Positions 37,177 to 45,308 of a stretch of 64,000 nt of DNA are shown here, in pieces. The notes beneath the pieces are model-generated. The model was given only the letters and a program-made list of their open reading frames with translations, searched no databases and was not told the DNA's origin. Each line of letters starts with the position of its first letter. Position 1 is the first letter of the stretch. The DNA comes from Aquimarina sp. U1-2 (lineage in GTDB: Bacteria > Bacteroidota > Bacteroidia > Flavobacteriales > Flavobacteriaceae). A program made the position numbers and the translations under genes. The DNA lies in the NCBI RefSeq assembly GCF_017897595.1, contig NZ_JAGKIK010000003.1:1-64000 (forward strand), given 5' to 3'.

Positions 37177-37464
37177 CTAATTGGCAGAAACAAACTTGCA
37201 AAAGTTACTTTTGTTACCATCTTCAGTTTCTTCTTGATATAGAAATTCTATATCACTACTATCAAAAATTTCAAAAAATCGATCCCAGGTGATTTCTTCA
37301 AGGTCAGGGTTTTCATTCCGCGGAAAATCAATTCGCAACACTGCTCCTTCTTCCTGATCATTTTGAGTCTCTTTTACAACAGATGGAGTACCATCTCGTT
37401 GAACCACCCATTCTTTAATTACCTCATGATCTTTGGTACGTTGTGATGTTTCTTTTGTCGCCAT
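37177..37464 (-). CDS. Small conserved protein of unknown function
   Basis: A 95-residue protein starting MATKETSQRTKDHEVIKEWV; a TTG start three codons upstream is possible. The middle, EWVVQRDGTPSVVKE, then VLRIDFP and LEEITWDRFFEIFDSSDIEF, matches a widespread family of 90-100-residue proteins, some mislabelled as glucan branching enzymes. Function unknown; cytoplasmic. It is convergent with ppk1. Confidence 0.7.
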   Translation of the reverse strand: MATKETSQRTKDHEVIKEWVVQRDGTPSVVKETQNDQEEGAVLRIDFPRNENPDLEEITWDRFFEIFDSSDIEFLYQEETEDGNKSNFCKFVSAN

Positions 37465-37573
37465 AGCTATCAAATTTTAATTTTAACTTTAACTAAAGAT
37501 AGTGTAGACATGGCATATTCATGTGTTGGGTAGCATTAAAAATTAATGCATTTGAAATATCAGGACATATATA

Positions 37574-39637
37574 TCAATATGCTAACAATTCTTGAATCTT
37601 CGCTTTAACCTTTTCTGTGGAAGGAATCATGGTTTGTTCTAGGGTACTGTTCAAAGGAATCGCCGGCATATTTTCTGAACCAATAGTTAATACAGGAGCA
37701 TCCAGATATCTAAAACACTCTTCTTGAATTTTTCCTGCCAATGCTCTTGCAAAAGAATTGTTACTAGGCTCTTCGGTAACTACCAAACACTTCTTAGTTT
37801 TCTTTACCGACTCCATAATCGTTTCTTCATCCAAAGGGTATAATGTTCGCAAATCTATAATCTCTACAATATCTTGACCATCTTTTGTTGCATTTAATGC
37901 CCAATGTACTCCCATTCCGTAAGTAACCACAGTTACCGTTTCTTTCTCATCTTGTGGCCATATGCGCTGTACAACATTTGCTTTTCCAAAAGGTAAAATG
38001 TAATCTTCTGCTGGTTCAATGGTTCTTGCAGCATCCGTTCCTTTGACCTTGGACCAATACAATCCTTTATGTTCGAGAATGACAACCGGGTTGGGATCGT
38101 GATATGCCGATTTCATCAACCCCTTTAAATCGGCGCCATTACTCGGGTAGGCAATTTTGATACCTCGAATATTCGTAATTACCGACTCGACTGAAGAAGA
38201 ATGGTAAGGTCCTCCGCTACCATACGCCCCAATCGGAACTCGTAAAATCATTGATACCGGCCATTTCCCGTTTGAAAGATAACACGATCGACTTACCTCT
38301 GTAAACAACTGATTAAGTCCCGGCCAGATATAATCTGCAAATTGTACTTCAACAATCGGTTTTAGTCCAACAGCAGACATTCCGACTGTAGACCCTACAA
38401 TAAAGGCCTCTTGGATAGGTGTATTAAACACGCGCTCATCACCAAATTTCTGGGCTAATGTTGCCGCTTCTCGAAACACTCCGCCTAATCTTCCTCCTAC
38501 ATCTTGCCCATATAGCAGACACTCTTTGTGCTCTCTCATTAATTCTTCTACAGCAAATAATGCACAGTCAACCATGACCACTTCTTCTTTGTCTGAAGGT
38601 GATCGATCTCCTTTCTCCTCGGTAACCGGGGTTGGAGCAAAATCATGTGTAAACAAATCCTCGGGCTTGGGATCTTCAGCTTTCATCGCTTCTTCGAGAT
38701 CTTTTGCTACACTATTTTTTGCTTTATCTTCTATTTTCTGAATTTCTTCTTCAGTAAAACCAGTATCCAACAACTGATTGCGAAGCAAGGGATATGGATC
38801 TCTGGTTCTAGCTTCTTCAAGGTCATCTCGATACCATTCCATACGCACCCCTGAAGTATGATGATTCAGTAACGGAACTTTAGCATGCACCAACATAGGT
38901 CTACGCTCCTCTCGAATGGTTCGAATTACTTCTTGTATTGCCAGATAACTTTCTGTAAAATTAGCTCCATCAATTGAGATGGCATCCAATCCATTAAACC
39001 CTTTCGCATATTCAAAAGCATTCTGCGCACGAGTTTCGGCTTCATTTGCTGAAATATCCCAACCATTATCTTGTACCAAATACAAAATAGGAAGTTGTTT
39101 TAAAGCTGCCATCTGAAAAGCTTCGGCAATTTCTCCTTCAGTAACTGAAGCATCACCCAATGAGCAAAGCACCAGAGGTTTTTCTTTAAGGCTTTTATCA
39201 TCAAGATCGACTAACTCTTTATACTGCAATCCTAAAGCTACTCCGGTTGCCGGAATCGCCTGCATACCCGTTGCAGAAGACTGGTGTGGTATTTTAGGTT
39301 TGTCATCATCCCGTAAGCTTGGATGTGAATAGTACGTTCTTCCACCAGAGAAAGGGTCATCTTTCTTAGCTAATAATTGTAACATCAGGTCGTAAGGTCT
39401 CATTTTGATTCCCAACAACATGGCATCATCTCGATAATATGGAAATGCAAAATCCTGAGGCAGCAATTGCATAGCAACCGCTATTTGTATCGCTTCATGA
39501 CCTCGCGATGTAGCATGTACATATTTAGAAACCACTTTAAAATTTTCTTCATACAATTCTGCCATTGATTTTGCCTTGCAAAGTGTCAAAAATGCTTCTT
39601 GCAATACGTTTTTGGCAATTGTTTTTTCAGCTAACAT
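37574..39637 (-). CDS. Branched-chain 2-oxoacid dehydrogenase E1, alpha-beta fusion
   Basis: A 687-residue thiamine-diphosphate enzyme. The first half (about 1-330) is E1 alpha (TSRGHEAIQIAVAMQLL, YYRDDAMLLGIKM, and the ThDP motif GDASVTEGEIAEAF to VQDNGWDIS). The second half (about 350-687) is E1 beta (GQDVGGRLGGVFREA, TPIQEAFIVGSTVGMS, RVPIGAYGSGGPYHSSSVE). The two chains are normally separate genes; the fused form is known in Bacteroidota. It decarboxylates the 2-oxoacids of Val, Leu and Ile and passes the acyl group to the E2 encoded at 41073-42410. ilvE lies between. The E3 gene is not in the window. Confidence 0.9.
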   Translation of the reverse strand: MLAEKTIAKNVLQEAFLTLCKAKSMAELYEENFKVVSKYVHATSRGHEAIQIAVAMQLLPQDFAFPYYRDDAMLLGIKMRPYDLMLQLLAKKDDPFSGGRTYYSHPSLRDDDKPKIPHQSSATGMQAIPATGVALGLQYKELVDLDDKSLKEKPLVLCSLGDASVTEGEIAEAFQMAALKQLPILYLVQDNGWDISANEAETRAQNAFEYAKGFNGLDAISIDGANFTESYLAIQEVIRTIREERRPMLVHAKVPLLNHHTSGVRMEWYRDDLEEARTRDPYPLLRNQLLDTGFTEEEIQKIEDKAKNSVAKDLEEAMKAEDPKPEDLFTHDFAPTPVTEEKGDRSPSDKEEVVMVDCALFAVEELMREHKECLLYGQDVGGRLGGVFREAATLAQKFGDERVFNTPIQEAFIVGSTVGMSAVGLKPIVEVQFADYIWPGLNQLFTEVSRSCYLSNGKWPVSMILRVPIGAYGSGGPYHSSSVESVITNIRGIKIAYPSNGADLKGLMKSAYHDPNPVVILEHKGLYWSKVKGTDAARTIEPAEDYILPFGKANVVQRIWPQDEKETVTVVTYGMGVHWALNATKDGQDIVEIIDLRTLYPLDEETIMESVKKTKKCLVVTEEPSNNSFARALAGKIQEECFRYLDAPVLTIGSENMPAIPLNSTLEQTMIPSTEKVKAKIQELLAY

Positions 39638-39724
39638 AGTATTAATTTTTTGATGTATGATTTACGATTTTTGAATTATGGGCTCTATTTATTTAATATT
39701 CCCAACATAGTTTAAACGATATTC

Positions 39725-39830
39725 GTCAAGCTGAATACTGAAACGAGTTCAGCACAGGCTTGTTTCAGCTTCTCATTCTACCCTACTGAAAACAAGCTAT
39801 ATGAGATTCTGGAATAAATTCAGGATGACG
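39725..39830. repeat. Dispersed repeat family A, copy 2 (core only)
   Basis: GTCAAGCTGAATACTGAAAC, then GAGTTCAGCACAGGCTTGTTTCAGC, and GAATAAATTCAGGATGAC repeat the core of 8848-9021 and 60406-60579. The TGAATATCCG end is absent. The copy lies in the 273-base spacer between E1 and ilvE. Confidence 0.75.
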
Positions 39831-39910
39831 TTAATTTCAGTATTAGGAGTACTAATGGAGAATTAAATCCTATCATTTGTAAATCCAAATTCGTAATTCG
39901 TAACTTCTTT

Positions 39911-40984
39911 TTATTCCACTTTTTCTTCTACATCTACAGGAATGATCCATCCATGTTTATCATCTCTCTTTTGCGTCTTTATATCATCCAATGTGGCTTT
40001 CATATCTTGACTCACGGGATTATCACTAGGTAAAGTAATCACCTCATCTTTATACCCAATAGCTTCAACCATTGCAATAGCAACAGCGGTACCTGTTCCA
40101 AAAGCTTCTTCTAACTTTCTTTCTTTAGAAAATTGGATCACTTCATCGATAGTTATCGGTCGTTCTTCAACCTCAAATCCCTTATCTTTCAATAAAGTAA
40201 TAACACTATCTCTGGTAATCCCTTTTAGAATGGATCCATCTGTGCTTGGTGTAATAAATTTACCTTCAACCTTAAAAAAGATATTCATAGTACCGACTTC
40301 TTGCACATATTTATGCTCATTGGCATCTAGCCATAATACTTGATCATACCCTTTGGCCTTTGCTTTTTCAGTCGGTAATATGGCTGCGGCATAATTTCCT
40401 GCTGCTTTAGCCTCTCCTGTTCCTCCGTCTGCCGCTCTTATAAATTCCGTCTCGGCATACAACCTAATTTTCTTCGTAAAAAATGGTCCTGCAGGAGAGC
40501 AAATCACAATAAACTTATAACTGGTGGCGGCTCTCATCCCTATAAAGGGTTCATCTGCATACATAAACGGTCGTAAATACAAGGCGCTACCATCCTGTGG
40601 TGGTATCCAATGATGTTCAATACCAACAATTTGCTTTACCGCTTCAACAAACAATTTCTCAGGAACAATGGGCATACCCATTCTTACAGCACTATGATTA
40701 AAACGCTTTGCATTTTCTTCGGGTCTAAACAATAAAGGAGTATTATCATTACCTACAGTAGCTTTCATTCCTTCAAAAATTGCCTGACCATAATGCAAAG
40801 CCATGGCGGCAGGATGCGTAGGAATCATCTGTAAAGGTTCTATACGCGGGTTTCGCCAATTTCCATTTTCATAATCGCAAACAAACATATGATCAGTAAA
40901 TACTGTCCCCAAAGGGATATTATCAAAATCAATGTGTTGCAATCCCGAATTTGAAGTTCTTATAATTTTGATCTGCTGTTCCAT
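39911..40984 (-). CDS. ilvE: Branched-chain amino acid aminotransferase
   Basis: A 357-residue fold-type IV PLP aminotransferase of the long (eukaryotic-like, about 350-residue) class. FEGMKATVGNDNTPLLFRPE opens the conserved core, RPFMYADEPFIGMRAATSYK follows, GGTGEAKAAGNYAAAILPTE holds the PLP-binding Lys, and QVLWLDANEHKYVQEVGTMN the substrate site. It interconverts Val, Leu and Ile with their 2-oxoacids. Lying between the E1 and E2 genes of the dehydrogenase, it probably feeds the breakdown route: amino acid to 2-oxoacid to acyl-CoA. ATG start. Confidence 0.9.
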   Translation of the reverse strand: MEQQIKIIRTSNSGLQHIDFDNIPLGTVFTDHMFVCDYENGNWRNPRIEPLQMIPTHPAAMALHYGQAIFEGMKATVGNDNTPLLFRPEENAKRFNHSAVRMGMPIVPEKLFVEAVKQIVGIEHHWIPPQDGSALYLRPFMYADEPFIGMRAATSYKFIVICSPAGPFFTKKIRLYAETEFIRAADGGTGEAKAAGNYAAAILPTEKAKAKGYDQVLWLDANEHKYVQEVGTMNIFFKVEGKFITPSTDGSILKGITRDSVITLLKDKGFEVEERPITIDEVIQFSKERKLEEAFGTGTAVAIAMVEAIGYKDEVITLPSDNPVSQDMKATLDDIKTQKRDDKHGWIIPVDVEEKVE

Positions 40985-40999
40985 TTTTTATATTGTTTT

Positions 41000-41064
41000 G
41001 GGCGCATCCCTTTGGGTCGGGCTATTCGCGCTACACGGTAGCTTGCTTCTATCCCTTGCGCATA
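41000..41064. repeat. REP-like palindromic repeat, copy 2
   Basis: GGCGCATCCCTTTGGGTCGG and GCTATTCGCG, then CTATCCCTTGCGC, form an imperfect palindrome with GCGC-type ends. Its minus strand resembles 3041-3103. It fills most of the 88-base spacer between ilvE and E2. Confidence 0.5.
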
Positions 41065-41072
41065 TCTTTTAG

Positions 41073-42410
41073 TTATATTTTTCTATTACTATCAAATGCC
41101 TCGAGTTCATCACCTACATTTCGTAAAAATGAACCTCCTAAAAATCCATCTACTACTCTATGATCAAAAGATAATGACAAATACATCATGCTTCTAATGG
41201 CTATTTCATCACCATTTTCGGTAGTAATCACCTCAGGTCTTTTCTTTATAATTCCTAATGCCAATATGGCTACTTCTGGTTGATTAATTATTGGAGTTCC
41301 CATCAAACTACCAAAAGTTCCAACGTTAGAAATGGTGAATGTACTGCCGCCAATCTCGTCAGGTTTTAAGGCATTGTTACGTGCATTATTAGCTAAATGA
41401 TTCACCTTCTTAGCCAACCCAAGAAGGTTCTTTTCATCAGCATTTCTTACCACGGGAACAATTAAATTTCCGCTAGGTAATGCTGTAGCCATCCCCACAT
41501 TGATATCATCATGTACCACAATTTTATCTCCATCCACCGACACATTGATCATTGGATATGCCGCAATCGCCTTTGCTACAGCTTCTACAAAAATGGGAGT
41601 GAACGTTAGTTTTTCTCCGTACTTTTCTAAAAACTCGTTTTTTACTTCATTTCTCCAATTCACAATATTGGTAACATCGACTTCGATATAACTGGTCACG
41701 TGAGGAGAGGTATGTTTGGAGTATACCATATGATCAGCAATCATTTTTCGCATACGATCCATCTCTACAATACGATCTTTACCTTCAACAAAATTTATTG
41801 GAGGGGCATTATATGTTGACTTTGGTGTTACTGCTTGAGGTCTGCTAGGTAGAGGATACTGTCTGTTCTTGAGGTATTGCATAATATCGCTTTTGCGAAT
41901 ACGTCCCCCTTCTCCTGTACCTTCTATACTTTGTACTTCTTCTATACTAAGATTTTCTTTTTTGGCAATACTAATTACTAATGGAGATAAGAATCCATCG
42001 TTCATAGAAGAGCCTTCCAACTTATATTGCCCTCTCTGTCCTACGGACATCTCTACTTGAGGGAGAGAAGCTGAAATTGTAACTTCTTTTGAAGTTTTAG
42101 CTGTACTGAACCCTTTATTTCCTATAGGCATCTCTTCCTGGATAGGGGGAGAAGCTAGATTTTGTTTACCATCAGCCTCAATCAAAGCAATTACGGCTCC
42201 AATTTCCACCACTTCATTAGGTTCAAATCGTATTTCAGAAAGTACACCGCTGCAGGGTGATGGCACTTCAGAATCTACTTTATCTGTAGCTACTTCAAGT
42301 ATGGTTTCATCCTCTTCTACGGGATCACCAACTTTTTTCAACCAATTTAGGATAGTTGCTTCTGAAATGCTTTCACCCATCTTGGGCATTTTTAGTTCTA
42401 CTATTGACAT
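41073..42410 (-). CDS. Branched-chain 2-oxoacid dehydrogenase E2 (dihydrolipoyl acyltransferase)
   Basis: A 445-residue core enzyme. The lipoyl domain is at residues 1-78, with the lipoylated Lys in EVATDKVDSEVPSP. A linker spans 80-137, a peripheral-subunit-binding domain 138-175 (FLSPLVISIAKKENLSIEEV), and the catalytic domain 205-445 has SFDHRVVDGFLGG near the C-terminus. It accepts acyl groups from E1 and gives acyl-CoA. Its lipoyl group depends on LipB/LipA. The linker contains two related 45-base palindromic repeats read in frame (42030-42073 and 42111-42158), seen as SLPQVEMSVGQRG and SPPIQEEMPIGNKG. An ACTAA-N6-TTAGT site lies 31 bases before the start. Confidence 0.9.
   Translation of the reverse strand: MSIVELKMPKMGESISEATILNWLKKVGDPVEEDETILEVATDKVDSEVPSPCSGVLSEIRFEPNEVVEIGAVIALIEADGKQNLASPPIQEEMPIGNKGFSTAKTSKEVTISASLPQVEMSVGQRGQYKLEGSSMNDGFLSPLVISIAKKENLSIEEVQSIEGTGEGGRIRKSDIMQYLKNRQYPLPSRPQAVTPKSTYNAPPINFVEGKDRIVEMDRMRKMIADHMVYSKHTSPHVTSYIEVDVTNIVNWRNEVKNEFLEKYGEKLTFTPIFVEAVAKAIAAYPMINVSVDGDKIVVHDDINVGMATALPSGNLIVPVVRNADEKNLLGLAKKVNHLANNARNNALKPDEIGGSTFTISNVGTFGSLMGTPIINQPEVAILALGIIKKRPEVITTENGDEIAIRSMMYLSLSFDHRVVDGFLGGSFLRNVGDELEAFDSNRKI
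42030..42158. repeat. Two palindromic repeats inside the E2 linker
   Basis: The motifs CCCTCTCTGTCCTACGGACA with following CTCTACTTGAGGGAG (42030-42073) and CCCTTTATTTCCTATAGGCA with following CTCTTCCTGGATAGGGG (42111-42158) share CCCT, TCCTA, GCATCTCT-like and GGGAGAAGCT blocks at the same positions. Both are translated in the same frame. Confidence 0.7.
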
Positions 42411-42440
42411 GCTTATAAAAACAAATTTTTCTTAAAACAA

Positions 42441-42456
42441 ACTAATGTTTGTTAGT
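42441..42456. promoter_or_regulatory. Second ACTAA-N6-TTAGT operator, upstream of E2
   Basis: ACTAATGTTTGTTAGT has the same half-sites and 6-base spacing as the centre of the paa operator (57220-57235), and the right flank TTTT is shared. It lies 31 bases before the E2 start and 18 bases after the DUF3050 gene stop, with a -7-like TTAGTTTG on the minus strand overlapping it. It is probably a TetR (paa regulator) site; binding is inference. Confidence 0.55.
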
Positions 42457-42473
42457 TTTATTTATTCTAAAAT

Positions 42474-43250
42474 TTAGACTGAAACGATGTTACACTTTAC
42501 CATAGTATGTATTCCCGTCCATAACGTAATGCGTTTTTCGAGTGCCTTTTTACTATAATATAAAGCCTCGTTCCATTCTTTCTTGTTTGTACAAAGTGTT
42601 TCTACCATTTCTAAGCTCAACGGACCATGTTCGTCACCATCTAATTCTATATGACGTTCAAGGTAATATATCAAATGTGTTAATGCAGACCCAGAACTGC
42701 TTGCTATACTTTTTACCAAGGCAATAAACATATCTGGTATTAAATCTTCTCTTCCAAAAGTGAATACCGCAGCTATAATATGCGGTTTGTTGGTAGCAAT
42801 AACCTGAAAGGTAAATTCTACAAAGTCCTTTACTTCATCTATAGTTGCTATTGATTCAAGACCTTCTTCAACCGTTTTATTATCACACAATTGCTGCAAT
42901 AATCTATTTATTTGTAGGGTATCTGCACCCGCTTCCTGCATTGCGTTTAGGTACATTTCGAAATGACTTACAGACTCTCCAGCTTGATTCACATCACTTT
43001 CTTCTGCCAGTACGATTTCGTTGATGAAACGTCTTGTCTTTGGATTCGAAGAAGGAATCCAAGGAACATTAACTGTAGTAAGGTGAAACTGTAAGCTTTT
43101 CAATAAGGACATAAAATCCCATACAGCAAATACGTGATTCTGCATAAATACACGAACACCTTCAATATCCTTAATATCTTGATACAATGAATGTGTTTGT
43201 AATTGCACCCTTAAAGGCTCTAATTCTTTTGTAATATTCTCTATATTCAT
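42474..43250 (-). CDS. DUF3050 protein, haem-oxygenase-like fold predicted
   Basis: A 258-residue helical protein of the DUF3050 type. It has FMQNHVFAVWDFMSLLKSLQ near residue 35, then RRFINEIVLAEESDVNQAGE, SHFEMYLNAMQEAGADT, and YYLERHIELDGDEHGPLSLE. The E, H and EH residues suggest a diiron or haem-oxygenase-like oxidase. It is the last gene of the paa block and overlaps PaaY by one base, so it is probably part of phenylacetate metabolism in this group; its reaction is unknown. ATG start. Confidence 0.7.
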   Translation of the reverse strand: MNIENITKELEPLRVQLQTHSLYQDIKDIEGVRVFMQNHVFAVWDFMSLLKSLQFHLTTVNVPWIPSSNPKTRRFINEIVLAEESDVNQAGESVSHFEMYLNAMQEAGADTLQINRLLQQLCDNKTVEEGLESIATIDEVKDFVEFTFQVIATNKPHIIAAVFTFGREDLIPDMFIALVKSIASSSGSALTHLIYYLERHIELDGDEHGPLSLEMVETLCTNKKEWNEALYYSKKALEKRITLWTGIHTMVKCNIVSV

Positions 43251-43846
43251 TATTTATTTTTAAACGCTTCTAAAGTTTTATAAAAGGCTTCTTGCGTTGG
43301 TCTTTCTTTAGGAACTTCTCGTAAAGGCTCAACTTCTTCTAGAGATTCAAAACAATCTGTAGGAAGTTGTTGATATAATTGAGTGCCCTTAGTTTTCCAG
43401 GCAATCATTTTATCGCTCACTTCTTTAATAACTTTTGCTGGATTTCCAACGATTAAGCTACGCTTAGGGAACACCGTTTTTGCCTTTACAAAAGACATAG
43501 CTCCTACAATACACTCATCCCCTATCTCTGCATCATCCATGATCACCGTATTCATACCAATTAGACAATTACGTCCTAGATTTGCACCATGTATCACTGC
43601 TCCATGACCTATATGCGCACTTTCTTTAAGTACAATAGACTTGCCAGGAAACATATGTACTGTACAATTTTCCTGTACATTTACTCCATCTTCAAGAATA
43701 ATTTCTCCCCAATCTCCACGTATAGCAGCTCCTGGACCTATGTAGCAGTTTTTACCAATAATTACATTACCAGTTACTGCTGCTAGTGGGTGCACAAAAC
43801 TACTTTCGTGTACTACGGGTATATATCCTTTGAATGCGTAAATCAT
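43250..43846 (-). CDS. paaY: PaaY-like hexapeptide-repeat thioesterase/carbonic anhydrase homologue
   Basis: A 198-residue left-handed beta-helix protein with repeated hexapeptide units (VIIGKNCYIGPGAAIRGDWG, HIGHGAVIHGANLGRNCLIG, VIMDDAEIGDECIVGAMSFV). The metal-binding histidines of the gamma-carbonic-anhydrase fold appear in NCTVHMFPGK, HIGHGAVIHG. PaaY in E. coli is a thioesterase that removes inhibitory ring-hydroxylated CoA adducts. Size and place at the end of the paa block agree. The start overlaps the DUF3050 start boundary by one base. Confidence 0.85.
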   Translation of the reverse strand: MIYAFKGYIPVVHESSFVHPLAAVTGNVIIGKNCYIGPGAAIRGDWGEIILEDGVNVQENCTVHMFPGKSIVLKESAHIGHGAVIHGANLGRNCLIGMNTVIMDDAEIGDECIVGAMSFVKAKTVFPKRSLIVGNPAKVIKEVSDKMIAWKTKGTQLYQQLPTDCFESLEEVEPLREVPKERPTQEAFYKTLEAFKNK

Positions 43847-43937
43847 TGTAAATGATAAATTTTAAATATAAAATGATAAAGCCTAAAGTTAATCTTATTT
43901 TATAGTTTCAACTTTTGAATTTTACATTTTTATTTTT

Positions 43938-44690
43938 TTACTTAAACCTTTTCAACGTTTCTTTTGTAAACTCGCTTAACACCAATCGCCCACTAATCAC
44001 AGCTCGTTCAGCCAAAAGCGTATCCCAGTCTTCAGTTCCTTGCCAAAATACTTTTTTCATTTCTCGCATGGCTTCAGGGTTATAGGTACATAAGTGCTCT
44101 GCAAACGCTTTAACTTCAGCATCCAGTGTTTCTATATCTTCAAAAACATGAGTAAATAGTCCTTTTTCTTTAGCCCATTCTGCACTATAAAACGTATTGG
44201 CATCTATGGCAATTTGAGACATGGCAGACAGTCCTATTTTGCGCTCAACGGCCGGTCCTACCACAAACGGTCCAATACCCACATTAAGCTCGCTAAGTTT
44301 AATTGATGCATATTGGGTTGCCATACAATAGTCGGTAGCTGAAGCCACTCCAACTCCACCGCCAACTGTTTTTCCTTGTACCCGACCAATAATGAACTTT
44401 GGACACTTACGCATAGCGTTAATGACGTTGGCAAAGCCAGAAAAGAATACTTTCCCCGTTTCTGCATCATTAATAGTAATTAACTCTTTAAAACTCGCTC
44501 CTGCACAAAAAGTTCGATCTCTTCCACTTTTTAGTACAATAACTTTTATATCATCATTATTACCGGCATCATCAATCGTTTGTGCTAATTTTGCTAGAAT
44601 ATCTCCTGGTAACGAATTATGGGCAGGATGAAAAAACTCTATAGTTCCTACTCCGTTTTCTATATCTATGTTTACGTATGGCTGTGTCAA
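43938..44690 (-). CDS. Enoyl-CoA hydratase/isomerase of the paa cluster (PaaF position)
   Basis: A 250-residue crotonase. The oxyanion-hole motifs are visible: GRDRTFCAGASFKEL and GRVQGKTVGGGVGVA. A first catalytic Glu candidate is in LSELNVGIG, a second in GPAVERKIG. It probably hydrates 2,3-didehydroadipyl-CoA (PaaF step), but the motif is not close enough to exclude another substrate. The start is TTG (44690); no ATG is nearby. It follows paaZ and a four-helix gene in the block. Confidence 0.75.
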   Translation of the reverse strand: MTQPYVNIDIENGVGTIEFFHPAHNSLPGDILAKLAQTIDDAGNNDDIKVIVLKSGRDRTFCAGASFKELITINDAETGKVFFSGFANVINAMRKCPKFIIGRVQGKTVGGGVGVASATDYCMATQYASIKLSELNVGIGPFVVGPAVERKIGLSAMSQIAIDANTFYSAEWAKEKGLFTHVFEDIETLDAEVKAFAEHLCTYNPEAMREMKKVFWQGTEDWDTLLAERAVISGRLVLSEFTKETLKRFK

Positions 44691-44885
44691 CTTAAATTTT
44701 AAATTTTAAATGTAAAATGATAAAGTTAAAAGTATTTATCTCCTAAAACTTCTACATTTCACATATTGCGGTTTGATATTCTTATAAAGTCAAAAGTTAA
44801 TTTTTAATACAGTTTCAACTTTTACATTTTGCAGTTTTACATTTTATATTTTGCGATTTTACATTTCTCAGTTTTACATTTTACA
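44691..44885. repeat. Degenerate 7-8-base tandem repeats, paaZ side of spacer
   Basis: The spacer is a series of TTTTACA/TTTTGCA/TTTTGCGA-like units (clearest at 44820-44885), with AAATTTTAAATGTAAAATGATAAAG near the 44700 end. No gene. Comparable tracts occur at 45260-45308 and 47810-48000. Confidence 0.7.
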
Positions 44886-45260
44886 TTAATTGTTACTATT
44901 ATTCACTTTGGTTGTTTTTATACTAGAAGTAAAAATTGCTACTAACTCTTTACATTCTTGTATAATATTTTCAAAACCTTTTGAATCTTCTATTAATTCT
45001 GATTCTTTCAATATCTCCAAATTTACTTGAGACTCTCTCAGTTCCTTGAGACATATTTTCATTTTATGAATAAAATCTCTTTTGGATTCTGCACTCTGAG
45101 CTTCTCCATAATTGAGAGCGGCAGAGGTGGTGGAACGAATTAGCTGCTTCGCTAAGTGTTCTGAAGCAAAACTTTTTTTCAAAGTATTGATGTTCAAAAT
45201 AATACTTGAAGAAAACTTTACTAATCTTTGTTGAAGGTCATATTTCTGTATTGTTTTCAA
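44886..45260 (-). CDS. Four-helix-bundle protein (S23/Avd-like), copy 1
   Basis: A 124-residue protein of the S23 family, which includes the protein encoded in 23S rRNA intervening sequences and the Avd protein of diversity-generating retroelements. It starts at TTG (MKTIQKYDLQQRLVKFS). The core HLAKQLIRSTTSAALNYGEA, RDFIHKMKICLKELRESQVN is nearly shared with the copies at 49393 and 52049. Function unknown; such proteins form pentameric rings in Avd. It sits between paaZ and the crotonase gene, in the same orientation. Confidence 0.85.
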   Translation of the reverse strand: MKTIQKYDLQQRLVKFSSSIILNINTLKKSFASEHLAKQLIRSTTSAALNYGEAQSAESKRDFIHKMKICLKELRESQVNLEILKESELIEDSKGFENIIQECKELVAIFTSSIKTTKVNNSNN

Positions 45261-45308
45261 TACTTTTACATTTTACATTTTACATTTTCCTGTTTTACAT
45301 TTTACATT

